This document shows, in pieces, positions 1-6,587 of a stretch of DNA of 6,587 bases. The position numbers were made by a program, and so were the translations under genes. The notes beneath the pieces were generated by a model that had not been told where the DNA came from, did not search any database, and saw only the letters and a list, made by a program, of their open reading frames with translations. The first letter of the stretch is position 1. Every line of letters starts with the position of its first letter. Location: contig JAFZZD010000445.1 in assembly GCA_017615955.1 (NCBI GenBank), forward strand, positions 1 to 6,587, given 5' to 3'. Source of the stretch: Victivallales bacterium (GTDB taxonomy: Bacteria > Verrucomicrobiota > Lentisphaeria > Oligosphaerales > Oligosphaeraceae).

Positions 1-21
1 AAGGGGCCGTTTTGGCCCCTT
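1..21 (-). terminator. Intrinsic terminator hairpin after the metallophosphoesterase
   Basis: AAGGGGCC (1-8) and GGCCCCTT (14-21) are perfectly complementary around a five-base loop, giving an 8-bp GC-rich stem that starts 18 bases after the TAG stop (40-42). Read on the minus strand, the stem ends in TT at the window edge, so most of any U-tract would lie outside the window. Its place directly after the last gene favours a rho-independent terminator. Confidence 0.72.
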
Positions 22-39
22 CCCCCACCCCAAGAAAAA

Positions 40-777
40 CTATTTGCCTACGCAGATGCGTTGGCCGAAGCGTTCGGGGAGTTTGGCGGCGATGAAGCGT
101 TCCTTTGCCTTTTCGGTATCGTAGGGAACGCGGTCCAGTTTGACCTGGCGTGTCTCCATTTCGTAGAATACCACGCATGCCTTTGGATTTCTGTCGCGTG
201 GCTGTCCCACGGAACCCACGTTGACCATCACTTTGCGGTCTGTGGGGATGATCTTTGGCTTTTCGTAGTAGTCCAATTGTGGTTCATTGGGTGCCATGTC
301 CATTCCCAGCAGAGGGCTATGGCTATGGCCGCAGAATGCCAGCTGGCACTGCTGGTGCATGAAATTGGTGAGGAACGTACGTTCATCAAGACAATATGAC
401 CAGCGTGCAGGCGCGAATGAGGAGTGCAGTATTGAGAAGTCATCCGCCTCCATCTGCATTGGCAGTTTGGACAGCCATTTCAGGTCATCCATTGACAGCT
501 GCATCTGTGTCCACTCCACGACTTGCTTGATGTCTGGCCGCAGCTTTTCCACGCGGGGATCCATAAGCAACGTGACATATTCATCGTGGTTGCCCATGAC
601 GCATTGGATTTCCCTGTTCTGTATTTCATGCAGACATTCCGCAGGGCATGGACCATATCCCACAATATCGCCCAGGCACAGCGTCACATCTGCGCCCACC
701 TTCTCTATGTGGGCGAACACTGCCAGCAGTGCGTCGATATTAGAATGAATATCGCTGATGAATGCAATACGCGTCAT
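40..777 (-). CDS. Calcineurin-like metallophosphoesterase (YfcE/MJ0936-type, Metallophos_2)
   Basis: This is a soluble phosphoesterase of 245 residues with the full set of two-metal-site motifs in order: D-x-H (FISDIHSN, D9 and H11), GDIVGYGP (D37), GNHD (N63, H64), SILHSS (H118) and GHSH (H151, H153). The NVGSVGQPRDRNPKA stretch (186-200) is typical of the small bacterial single-domain members. There is no signal peptide or membrane helix, so it should be cytoplasmic. Family members hydrolyse phosphodiesters or phosphomonoesters with Mn or similar metals; the substrate here cannot be read from the sequence. The length is usual for the family and no metal ligand is missing. The start ATG overlaps the TGA of the upstream gene (ATGA, 777-774) and has a strong AAGGAG five bases upstream, which supports translational coupling. 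A hairpin terminator follows 18 bases after the TAG stop. Confidence 0.95.
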   Translation of the reverse strand: MTRIAFISDIHSNIDALLAVFAHIEKVGADVTLCLGDIVGYGPCPAECLHEIQNREIQCVMGNHDEYVTLLMDPRVEKLRPDIKQVVEWTQMQLSMDDLKWLSKLPMQMEADDFSILHSSFAPARWSYCLDERTFLTNFMHQQCQLAFCGHSHSPLLGMDMAPNEPQLDYYEKPKIIPTDRKVMVNVGSVGQPRDRNPKACVVFYEMETRQVKLDRVPYDTEKAKERFIAAKLPERFGQRICVGK

Positions 778-3700
778 TTTTTCTCCTTCTTCTCCTTAGG
801 TGCGATTGGCAGCCAAGTTGGGACTGACATATTGCCCGCCTTGTCCTTTACCACCAGGCGCAGCCACCTAACGCCCTCATTGCGCCATTCGCCAAGGTCG
901 TACCTATCCTTGTCAGACACAGGATATGACTTCAGCAGTGCATCGCCATCATACACATCAACGGATGCCACGCCGCTAATGTCGAATGCTGTGATTCTGG
1001 CGTTCAGCTTGGCGGAATCGCCGAAGATGTGGAAATCGTCCAGCAGCAGCGTGTCCCTGTGAACCACGCCGACACGCTGGAAATGCACCGCCTTGATGCG
1101 CATCTTGTCCACGTCCTTTATGCCCTTGTCAACCAGCATCTGCCTTACATTGAATGCATAGTTGATCCACTTGCCATTCTCCCATGTGAAGGATTGCTTT
1201 GTATTGAGTTCAGAGTCCTCCTTTGCAGGTTTTGTAAGCGAGATCATGTATGTCTTGTTGTCCTCGGTAATGAGGAGCAGTCGTGCCTTCATGGTCTTTC
1301 TGAATGTGGTGGTGGACAGCCTGAACGCAACATACGGGTACTTTGCCAGTTCCCATTTCACGGGTGCGGCGATTTCCGCCGTGCCATAATGGCTGTAGTG
1401 CACAAGATGCACTGAACTTCCGATGGTATTGTCTATCCTGATCTCCTGTCCTCCGCCTGTGGGGTTGAAGCGCCGTGTGGCTGACTTATGGCCTTCCCAG
1501 TTCCATCCCACGCAGTAGCCCTCTTTTTCTGTAAGCTCGAGGCTGTACCAATTCGGTCCCCGCTTGTCTTCAGCGTAGTTGATCTTTATTGGGAAGTTCA
1601 GGTCATCGCATGAATTTCCTGCGCCATCGCAGACATTGCTGACTGAGAATGTAAGGGTATCGCCGTCCTTCGCCTTGTCCAGCATCCTTCTCATGATCAT
1701 GGAATAGTTGAAGTACACGACGTCCCTGTTGCTGTTTCGCTCATATTCATGGGACCAGTTGAAGATTTTAAATTCATGCTTTCCCGACTTGAACACCGCC
1801 TTGTCCAGGTTCCATGGCGCACCGCCTGATGTGCCCACGTTGATCTGCAATGCCTTGCCATTGTACAAAGGATTCGAGACATTGATTATGCTGGCAGAAA
1901 TGCTGGGCTTTGCCCTGTCCAGCAGGAAAGGCAGATCCGTAATGGGCGACACCTTGCCCGCCTTGTCCGAAGCCCGCAGCAGAATATGGGCGACGCCATC
2001 CTTGATGGTGGCAGGCAATTCAGGCGCAATCTTCTCGCCTGGCTTGCAGCGCTTCCATTGCTTGACCTCACGCCCATCGTAAATGTCAGTCTCCTGATAG
2101 ACTGCATATTCCACGTAGTCCACTCCGTCAAGGTCAAAGTAATGGGGCGTAAATGCCAATTTCTCAGCGGAATTCACCGCAGGAGCGACTGTCATGTCAT
2201 CCAGTTTCAGATTGCTGTAGAGGCCCGTCTGGTCCGGCCTGCCATGGCTGGCGATTCTGAAATTGACTATATTGTAGCGGCTTTTCTGGTATGGACGATT
2301 TGTGAACGCGTCTGGCACAAAGCCCAGCCATGAATGCCACTTGCCGTCCTGCTCAAAAGGTTTTGCATAGCGCACGCCGCGGCTGTCATTGCTGCTCTGC
2401 CATGCCAGTTTGATGGGATTGCCTGGATATATGAGTGACACATTGCACATGTCATCCGCATTGTACCTGAAGAAGAACAGCGGGTATTCCGCCACGGAAT
2501 GCACCAGTGCGTAATCCGTGGCAAGATTGCCGTTTCCTGGGACGTTGCTTATGCGCACATACCTGCCCGCCTCCGCATCGCTGTCCATCAATGTCATGCG
2601 GGGCCTGTTCTGCTTGATCAGCGGCAATTGAATATCGTCTCCCTCGAAACCAAGCCACATCTTGACCATGCCATCCACCTTCATCAAAGCGGGCGGGCCA
2701 TTCCTGCGTGCCTTGTCCGCAGCCTCCAGACTGATATTGCGTGCATTCTCCGCATCCAGACGCAATTCGCATTCCAATTTGCCCTTGGCGAATGTCTCCG
2801 CCGCCTTGTCGGTGCGTGGAATCCTGGCCGTGGCAAATATGCCTTCCTTGCCGTTCTTAACTGGCTCAAGCGCTAGGTCAATTCCATTCACATACAACTT
2901 CAACGCCCCGAGGCGATAGTCTGCGTATGGCTTGCCATAGCTGAGTTCCAGCGTGTCAAGCGTCTCCTTTGACCATGCCAACTGCACCTCTGGCTTGCCA
3001 GCCTGCACCCAATCCACCTGCGCAGTCAAAGCGGTGCGCTCCTTGTTCAAATCCACGTAGGCGGTGGCATATTCCTTGCCCTCGGCGCACTTGTCCAGCT
3101 GCGCCGCCAGCTCCTTGGCATCCGTGGTCATCTTTGGCCTGGCGGCATGCAACTCAGGCCTGGCATTGCCACGCACACCTTCGCCGAGCACGAGGTCAGG
3201 CCGCTTGTAGAATATGGGTCTGAAATCACGTATAGCGTATGCATCGCCGGGCGCATTGCCGCCAATGCCCGAGGCCAGGAAATCAAACTGCTCCAGTCCA
3301 AAACCGCCAACGCGCACCACACGCTTCCCGTCCTCGTCAGCGGTATTGCGCACCCAGTTGGGCAGCCACACCGTTACCGTGGTCCATCCGTCCCTGTCCA
3401 GCAAGGCCTCCTTTGCGGTGGGCTTCACCTCACTTTCGCCAGTCTTCTGCCAGTATGCGCCAGAGAAGTCATCACCCGAGATCCGGTGAAAATTCCTCAG
3501 CAACAGCGTTTTCTTCTCATCGTTTTTGTGTATGGTGTAGAAGAAGTTGAAATTCGCTGTCTCGGTGCGCTTCACATCGAACCTGAAACCAGCCACATCG
3601 GCGACTTTCAAGTCAGGCAGCTTCGCATTCAGCTTCATCTCGCCGGCGCCCAGCTTGTTCACCAGCAAAATGCCATCCGTATTTGAGGCGAATGACATCT

Positions 3701-6542
3701 GGCTGCCCTGCGCCACGCTGTCCTTGTATTCCCAATAGCGCATTTCCATGGCATTCAGAGGGAAGCCATTTGCGGCGGCATCCCAATGCTCAGAAGCAGG
3801 CTCCTCCTTCTTTTCAGGCAATTCATTTGGCAGCAATTTCACATTATGCTGCTTTGCAGTCGCCTTCTCGTATGTAATCTTGATCTGCGCCAGTGTCATG
3901 CTGTGGTCGAAGGTCCATATTCCCAGACATCCCTCGTTCAGAACATTGTCATCATTGCTGGTCATCACCAGCTCGTCGTCAAACCAGAATTCCAGCTTTT
4001 TGCCGATTTTGCGCAGCTTGAGATAGTACCATGCGCCATGAATGTCCCGGCCCCTCGCAATCAGCGGATTCAATATGCGGCGGTATGTCCCCTTTCTGCG
4101 GCGCGGCACCATATATGCATCGGACCTGTTGATGCGCTGTCCATTTCTGTACAGATATGTCCAGTTCTGGGATTTGTTCTGATCCCATTCCGAGCATGTC
4201 ACCGTATAACCCGATGAGGCGGTATTGTCCTTTGACATGATGGTGCAGTTCATGTTGCCGGCCTTGTCATAGTAGCCATGCCTGGTGCCAGCGTAGAATT
4301 CCAGCGTCATGTCGCCCTGGAAGCGCTGCTTCCTCCAGAATGCGCCCATGCCGTCCAATGACTGGGCGATCATGTGTGACCAGCTGGCGGTGCACTGGAA
4401 GCGGTTGATGATCTGCCAGTCGCCGCCGTTCACCAGCCAGTCATGGGGCGACTCATTGAAGAACTCGTCTATCACATTCATCCTAGTGACGCTGCTCTTC
4501 TCCATATCCTTGCTGGTGTATTTCTTGGTGAGGAGCCGCGTTCCATATTCCCGCAATGGCAAGGCAAGCCTGCGTGTGTTCAGCACTTTGCCGCCGCAGG
4601 ACAATTCAAGCCAGTACCCCTCCAGCGAAACCGCAATGCGCGTTTCCGCCTTGGGCGTCTCAATGGCAAAGTTCTCGCTGAAATCGTCTGGTCCTGTCAT
4701 GCGCACTTCCTTGTCAGTCATGACAATCTTCAGTGCGCCTTCCTTCGCACCGTCCGCCAGACCAAAGTGTATCTCGCCACCGACCTTGTATGGCAAGGAC
4801 ATGTTGAAGTCCCCGAAGAAATCGCCCTTGTGATACAGTATGTCCCCTCCTCCGCCAATCCACTGCCCTTCGGCGGCGGCCCAGTGGCGCATGAAGGGGT
4901 CATGCTCGAACACCACGTTCTTCTGCTTCAGTTCATGGGTCTTGACACGACGGCGGGACATCTCCATACCCGTGAACAGCGCGGCGCCACTGGCAGGCAA
5001 ATACAAGCCCGCAGCGCCCGAAGTCACCTCGCCACGCTTGAATATCAACGCATCGTCGCAGCAGCAGCGCAATGTGCCTGTTGCATCAATCTCCATCAGC
5101 AACTGCACCTCGTCCTTCCATGGTATGTCAAAACTGTCCAGCGTGGACTTTCCGCCAGGCGCAAAACGCAGCAGCTCCAAATGCGCCATCTTGTCATTGC
5201 GGACGCGCGTAAATACATAGAATGGATTGCCCACGCCATGCCAGCCAGCCAGAATGCCCGCCTTCTCGCCACGCACCATCGTGGAAAACACCACCGACTT
5301 CTCATGGCTGCGCCCAAGCACCAGCATTTCCTCCTGGCCCGCAGCGGACAACTGCAGCGCATACGGCTCGTGGGGCAGGCTGATTTCCGGCGGCGTGGCG
5401 GTATTCTGTCTCATAGACTCAGTGGCATATACAGTATTTGATGCAATGTCATTGGCGCTCTCAAATGCAATGTCGCCATACGCCGACACAGTCACGTCAT
5501 CAAAGCGTGTTTCATCAGGAGTGCTTGCGTAAAGGCCAATCCTGCCGCCTGAAGGCAGAGGCGCACGATAGCGGAAAAGCGGCGCCTTGTCCAAAGTGGC
5601 TATGATTTCGCCATTGCGAAGCGACACGCCTGGCAGATACCACTGGCAATTGTATAGCGGCAGTTCCACACGTGCGAGTATTTTGCGCCCAGCCTTGTCC
5701 TGCTTCCACAGCCTGACCTCGCCGCCATTGTCCCTGTACAGCGTCAGCGCATAGTATTCGCTATCCTTGCCCTGCCCTCTGCAAAGGAATACAATACCCG
5801 CCTCGCCAGCCTGGGGCTGCATTGACGCCGTCAGCGTATAGTTGTCGAACAAGTCGCTGCCAGTGGTAATCAGGGCCTCCTCCCGTTTGCCGCTGCCCTT
5901 GAGCGAATAGAAGTTCGGCGACTTGTCCGCAGAAGGCGGTGTTCTTTTCATCGTGTCCTGGTTTGTCTCGGGGCGTATTATGGATTCCAGCAATGCGGTA
6001 TGTATGTGCCAGTTGCCGAATTCCTTTTTCCATGGCTGCAATTCGTCCTTTGCGCCCGGCTCGATCATGAAGTCGGTCTGGTAGTCTGGCCTGGCTGTGA
6101 TCTGGAAATCCAGCTGCTTGCTAATCTGAACTTGTGAGGCGTTTGGCCACTCCAACTTGCATCCCTCCAGTGCCATTGGCGCCTGCATTTCACCGCAAAG
6201 CTGCCCATTCACGTAGTATGCCCACCACTCCTCGCGGAATTTCAGCAGCATATCGTATTCCTTGGCTTCGGCGATGCCCCCATAGTTCATAGGTTGCGGC
6301 AAGGCAATCTGCGTACCCTTCGCATCGTTGCAGGTGACCTCCCAGCCGCCTTCCTTTATGCATATCAACGCCACACGCCCATTGCCGCTGACGCGCAGCG
6401 CCAGGGGCGGCGTGCCAGGACGCCCCGCCAAGCCAAAGACAAGGTTGCCCTCCGCCTTGCGAAACTGCATCAACTCCGTCCAGTCCTCGCAATACGCTAC
6501 TACCGCAAACAACGCAAACAGCAATAATAAGGTCTTTCTCAT
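774..6542 (-). CDS. Giant secreted multidomain protein of repeated lectin-like, jelly-roll and Ig-like modules
   Basis: I do not recognise this as a named family. Seen: 1922 residues, with an N-terminal signal peptide (residues 1 to about 16-18), then all beta-rich sequence. Residues 21-890 look like five concanavalin A-like modules (about 21-165, 171-355, 392-532, 544-690, 691-890). A charged linker lies at 901-925. Three galactose-binding-like modules (about 930-1115, 1290-1455, 1657-1842) alternate with four Ig-like segments (about 1195-1289, 1460-1545, 1546-1656, 1843-1914). The tail is PKEKKEKK. No catalytic motif, later membrane helix, LPXTG or PEP-CTERM-type signal is visible. The start is fixed by the signal peptide and by an in-frame TAA four codons upstream (6554-6552). 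No strong Shine-Dalgarno precedes it, only an A-rich AAGAAAG. Inferred role: extracellular or surface-attached glycan binding or adhesion. The reading frame is certain; the fold assignments are by eye, and a divergent enzyme module cannot be excluded. Confidence 0.93.
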   Translation of the reverse strand: MRKTLLLLFALFAVVAYCEDWTELMQFRKAEGNLVFGLAGRPGTPPLALRVSGNGRVALICIKEGGWEVTCNDAKGTQIALPQPMNYGGIAEAKEYDMLLKFREEWWAYYVNGQLCGEMQAPMALEGCKLEWPNASQVQISKQLDFQITARPDYQTDFMIEPGAKDELQPWKKEFGNWHIHTALLESIIRPETNQDTMKRTPPSADKSPNFYSLKGSGKREEALITTGSDLFDNYTLTASMQPQAGEAGIVFLCRGQGKDSEYYALTLYRDNGGEVRLWKQDKAGRKILARVELPLYNCQWYLPGVSLRNGEIIATLDKAPLFRYRAPLPSGGRIGLYASTPDETRFDDVTVSAYGDIAFESANDIASNTVYATESMRQNTATPPEISLPHEPYALQLSAAGQEEMLVLGRSHEKSVVFSTMVRGEKAGILAGWHGVGNPFYVFTRVRNDKMAHLELLRFAPGGKSTLDSFDIPWKDEVQLLMEIDATGTLRCCCDDALIFKRGEVTSGAAGLYLPASGAALFTGMEMSRRRVKTHELKQKNVVFEHDPFMRHWAAAEGQWIGGGGDILYHKGDFFGDFNMSLPYKVGGEIHFGLADGAKEGALKIVMTDKEVRMTGPDDFSENFAIETPKAETRIAVSLEGYWLELSCGGKVLNTRRLALPLREYGTRLLTKKYTSKDMEKSSVTRMNVIDEFFNESPHDWLVNGGDWQIINRFQCTASWSHMIAQSLDGMGAFWRKQRFQGDMTLEFYAGTRHGYYDKAGNMNCTIMSKDNTASSGYTVTCSEWDQNKSQNWTYLYRNGQRINRSDAYMVPRRRKGTYRRILNPLIARGRDIHGAWYYLKLRKIGKKLEFWFDDELVMTSNDDNVLNEGCLGIWTFDHSMTLAQIKITYEKATAKQHNVKLLPNELPEKKEEPASEHWDAAANGFPLNAMEMRYWEYKDSVAQGSQMSFASNTDGILLVNKLGAGEMKLNAKLPDLKVADVAGFRFDVKRTETANFNFFYTIHKNDEKKTLLLRNFHRISGDDFSGAYWQKTGESEVKPTAKEALLDRDGWTTVTVWLPNWVRNTADEDGKRVVRVGGFGLEQFDFLASGIGGNAPGDAYAIRDFRPIFYKRPDLVLGEGVRGNARPELHAARPKMTTDAKELAAQLDKCAEGKEYATAYVDLNKERTALTAQVDWVQAGKPEVQLAWSKETLDTLELSYGKPYADYRLGALKLYVNGIDLALEPVKNGKEGIFATARIPRTDKAAETFAKGKLECELRLDAENARNISLEAADKARRNGPPALMKVDGMVKMWLGFEGDDIQLPLIKQNRPRMTLMDSDAEAGRYVRISNVPGNGNLATDYALVHSVAEYPLFFFRYNADDMCNVSLIYPGNPIKLAWQSSNDSRGVRYAKPFEQDGKWHSWLGFVPDAFTNRPYQKSRYNIVNFRIASHGRPDQTGLYSNLKLDDMTVAPAVNSAEKLAFTPHYFDLDGVDYVEYAVYQETDIYDGREVKQWKRCKPGEKIAPELPATIKDGVAHILLRASDKAGKVSPITDLPFLLDRAKPSISASIINVSNPLYNGKALQINVGTSGGAPWNLDKAVFKSGKHEFKIFNWSHEYERNSNRDVVYFNYSMIMRRMLDKAKDGDTLTFSVSNVCDGAGNSCDDLNFPIKINYAEDKRGPNWYSLELTEKEGYCVGWNWEGHKSATRRFNPTGGGQEIRIDNTIGSSVHLVHYSHYGTAEIAAPVKWELAKYPYVAFRLSTTTFRKTMKARLLLITEDNKTYMISLTKPAKEDSELNTKQSFTWENGKWINYAFNVRQMLVDKGIKDVDKMRIKAVHFQRVGVVHRDTLLLDDFHIFGDSAKLNARITAFDISGVASVDVYDGDALLKSYPVSDKDRYDLGEWRNEGVRWLRLVVKDKAGNMSVPTWLPIAPKEKKEKK
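778..797 (-). promoter_or_regulatory. Tandem Shine-Dalgarno for the metallophosphoesterase, inside the upstream coding region
   Basis: On the minus strand AAGGAG occurs twice, nine bases apart (797-792 and 788-783). The nearer copy lies five bases before the ATG at 777, an ideal spacing. Both copies also encode the last residues (KEKKEKK) of the giant protein. A ribosome finishing that protein therefore stops right on the initiation site of the next gene, which fits termination-reinitiation coupling. Confidence 0.85.
801..3755 (-). repeat. Alternating galactose-binding-like and Ig-like modules, residues 930-1914
   Basis: Three jelly-roll-like modules share a core strand (AGFRFDV 984-990, PLFFFRYNAD 1354-1363, YPYVAFRLS 1735-1743) and then a Gly-Trp or Gly-Lys-Trp strand (DGWTTVTVWLPNW 1051-1063, DGKWHSWLGFVPDAF 1399-1413, NGKWINYAFNVRQML 1789-1803). 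They close with AIRDFRPIF (1103-1111), LKLDDMTVAP (1445-1454) or LLLDDFHIFG (1832-1841). Between and after them are Ig-like segments with a shared last-strand motif: ISLEAADKARRNGP (1270-1283), HILLRASDKAGKVSPI (1519-1534), LTFSVSNVCDGAGNSC (1630-1645) and WLRLVVKDKAGNMSVP (1893-1908). The order reads Gal, Ig, Gal, Ig, Ig, Gal, Ig. The D-K-A-G-N pattern is common at the end of bacterial Ig-like repeats; the Gal-binding-like call rests on the pattern only. Confidence 0.6.
3768..3842 (-). other. Charged Pro/Glu/Lys linker between the two halves of the giant protein
   Basis: Residues about 901-925, containing LPNELPEKKEEPASEHW, form the only clearly low-complexity, Pro/Glu/Lys-rich stretch inside the protein. 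It separates the tandem lectin-like modules from the jelly-roll/Ig-like half and is most simply a flexible hinge. Confidence 0.55.
3873..6482 (-). repeat. Five tandem concanavalin A-like (LamG/DUF1080-like) modules, residues 21-890
   Basis: Each module ends with the same pattern: a beta hairpin, then a Gly-rich turn, then a last strand. The hairpins line up as WWAYYVNGQLCGEM (106-119), EIIATLDKAPLFRY (312-325), TLRCCCDDALIFKR (490-503), YWLELSCGGKVLNT (643-656) and KLEFWFDDELVMTS (849-862). Each is followed by a Gly-containing turn: LEGCKLEW, SGGRIGLYAS, SGAAGLYLPA, LREYGTRLLT and NEGCLGIWTF. Three modules also open alike, with an acidic/aromatic stretch, a Trp and then G-x-W (FGNWHI 175-180, EGQWIG 558-563, GGDWQI 706-711). 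This closing hairpin is characteristic of concanavalin A-like sandwiches that bind or process glycans. The modules are highly diverged; the alignment is mine by eye, and module edges are uncertain by tens of residues. Confidence 0.6.
6489..6542 (-). other. Signal peptide of the giant protein
   Basis: Residues 1-18 have a basic start (MRK), a hydrophobic core (TLLLLFALFAVVA) and then YCED. Signal peptidase I could cut after A16 (V-V-A) or after C18 (A-Y-C). C18 sits in V-A-Y-C, which resembles a lipobox, but the Tyr just before the Cys does not fit the canonical small residue, so lipoprotein processing is possible but less likely. This segment puts the whole protein outside the cytoplasm. Confidence 0.88.
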
Positions 6543-6557
6543 CTTTCTTTTTTATGC

Positions 6558-6576
6558 GGGCGCCGAGGCGGCGCCC
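6558..6576 (-). promoter_or_regulatory. GC-only hairpin in the leader of the giant gene
   Basis: GGGCGCCG (6558-6565) pairs with CGGCGCCC (6569-6576) around a three-base loop, an 8-bp all-GC stem whose start-proximal edge is 15 bases before the ATG. On neither strand is it followed by a T-run (minus strand continues GCATAAAAAAG), so it is not a textbook terminator. It could be the end-of-transcript stem of an upstream gene in a genome that does not need U-tracts, or a 5' leader structure that stabilises the mRNA or affects initiation. A TGA (6581-6579) just before it could be the stop of an upstream gene, but too little sequence is present to tell. No promoter is recognisable in the 45 bases available. 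Confidence 0.5.
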
Positions 6577-6587
6577 ACTCATTTGCC

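Noticed and set aside
3147..3686. A 179-codon plus-strand open frame
   Set aside because: Antisense shadow of the giant gene, with no recognisable motif and no consistent ribosome binding site context.
4443..5441. A 332-codon open frame on the plus strand, opposite the giant gene
   Set aside because: It lies wholly antisense to a clearly coding frame with a signal peptide and repeated motifs. Its translation is rich in His, Gln and Arg without domain-like patterning, as expected from the complement of a GC-rich gene.
839..5930. The plus-strand word CCTTGTC recurs many times, suggesting a dispersed DNA repeat or uptake sequence
   Set aside because: Most copies fall in frame as Asp-Lys codons (Asp-Lys-Ala tripeptides) of the giant protein, so preferred codons and the repeated peptide motif explain it. 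It is not enriched in the phosphoesterase gene.
6489..6542. Lipoprotein signal (lipobox at C18)
   Set aside because: The residue before the Cys is Tyr (V-A-Y-C), outside the usual Gly/Ala/Ser; ordinary signal peptidase I cleavage is as good or better. Kept only as an alternative.
6558..6576. Intrinsic terminator at the right edge
   Set aside because: The stem is strong, but neither strand has a T-run after it. It is therefore listed as a leader structure with the terminator reading as an alternative.
6190..6582. A 130-codon minus-strand frame starting upstream of the giant gene
   Set aside because: It runs out of frame through the giant gene's start and signal peptide region. The in-frame signal peptide and the length of the main frame make this one a shadow.

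Overview
The window holds two genes, both on the minus strand and filling nearly all of it. A very large secreted multidomain protein (6542 to 774, 1922 residues) is followed, with a 4-base overlap, by a cytoplasmic calcineurin-like metallophosphoesterase (777 to 40, 245 residues). The pair reads as a translationally coupled two-gene unit (or the end of a longer operon entering from the right edge). It ends at a strong GC-rich hairpin at positions 1-21, which looks like an intrinsic terminator.

The large protein begins with a signal peptide. By reading it against itself I see a built-from-repeats architecture. The N-terminal half (about residues 21-890) looks like five successive beta-sandwich modules of concanavalin A-like (LamG / DUF1080-like) type. 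A charged Pro/Glu/Lys linker follows (about 901-925). The C-terminal half alternates three galactose-binding-like jelly-roll modules with four Ig-like modules carrying a D-[KG]-A-[GR]-[NKR] signature. I see no catalytic domain, no transmembrane segment after the signal peptide and no recognisable C-terminal sorting signal. An extracellular or surface carbohydrate-binding or adhesive role is an inference from fold-like patterns only.

The organism is bacterial. Moderately high GC, a giant secreted protein made of LamG/DUF1080-like, jelly-roll and Ig-like modules, a weak Shine-Dalgarno in front of the secreted gene and the style of the signal peptide are reminiscent of the PVC group (Lentisphaerae / Kiritimatiellota / Verrucomicrobia). 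This is a low-confidence guess from style, not from a marker gene.

Nothing in the window links the two proteins biochemically: one acts outside the cytoplasm, the other is a soluble phosphoesterase. Their coupling is therefore either incidental operon packing or a real but unexplained association. There is no RNA gene, mobile element or CRISPR array, and no intergenic stretch longer than about 45 bases.
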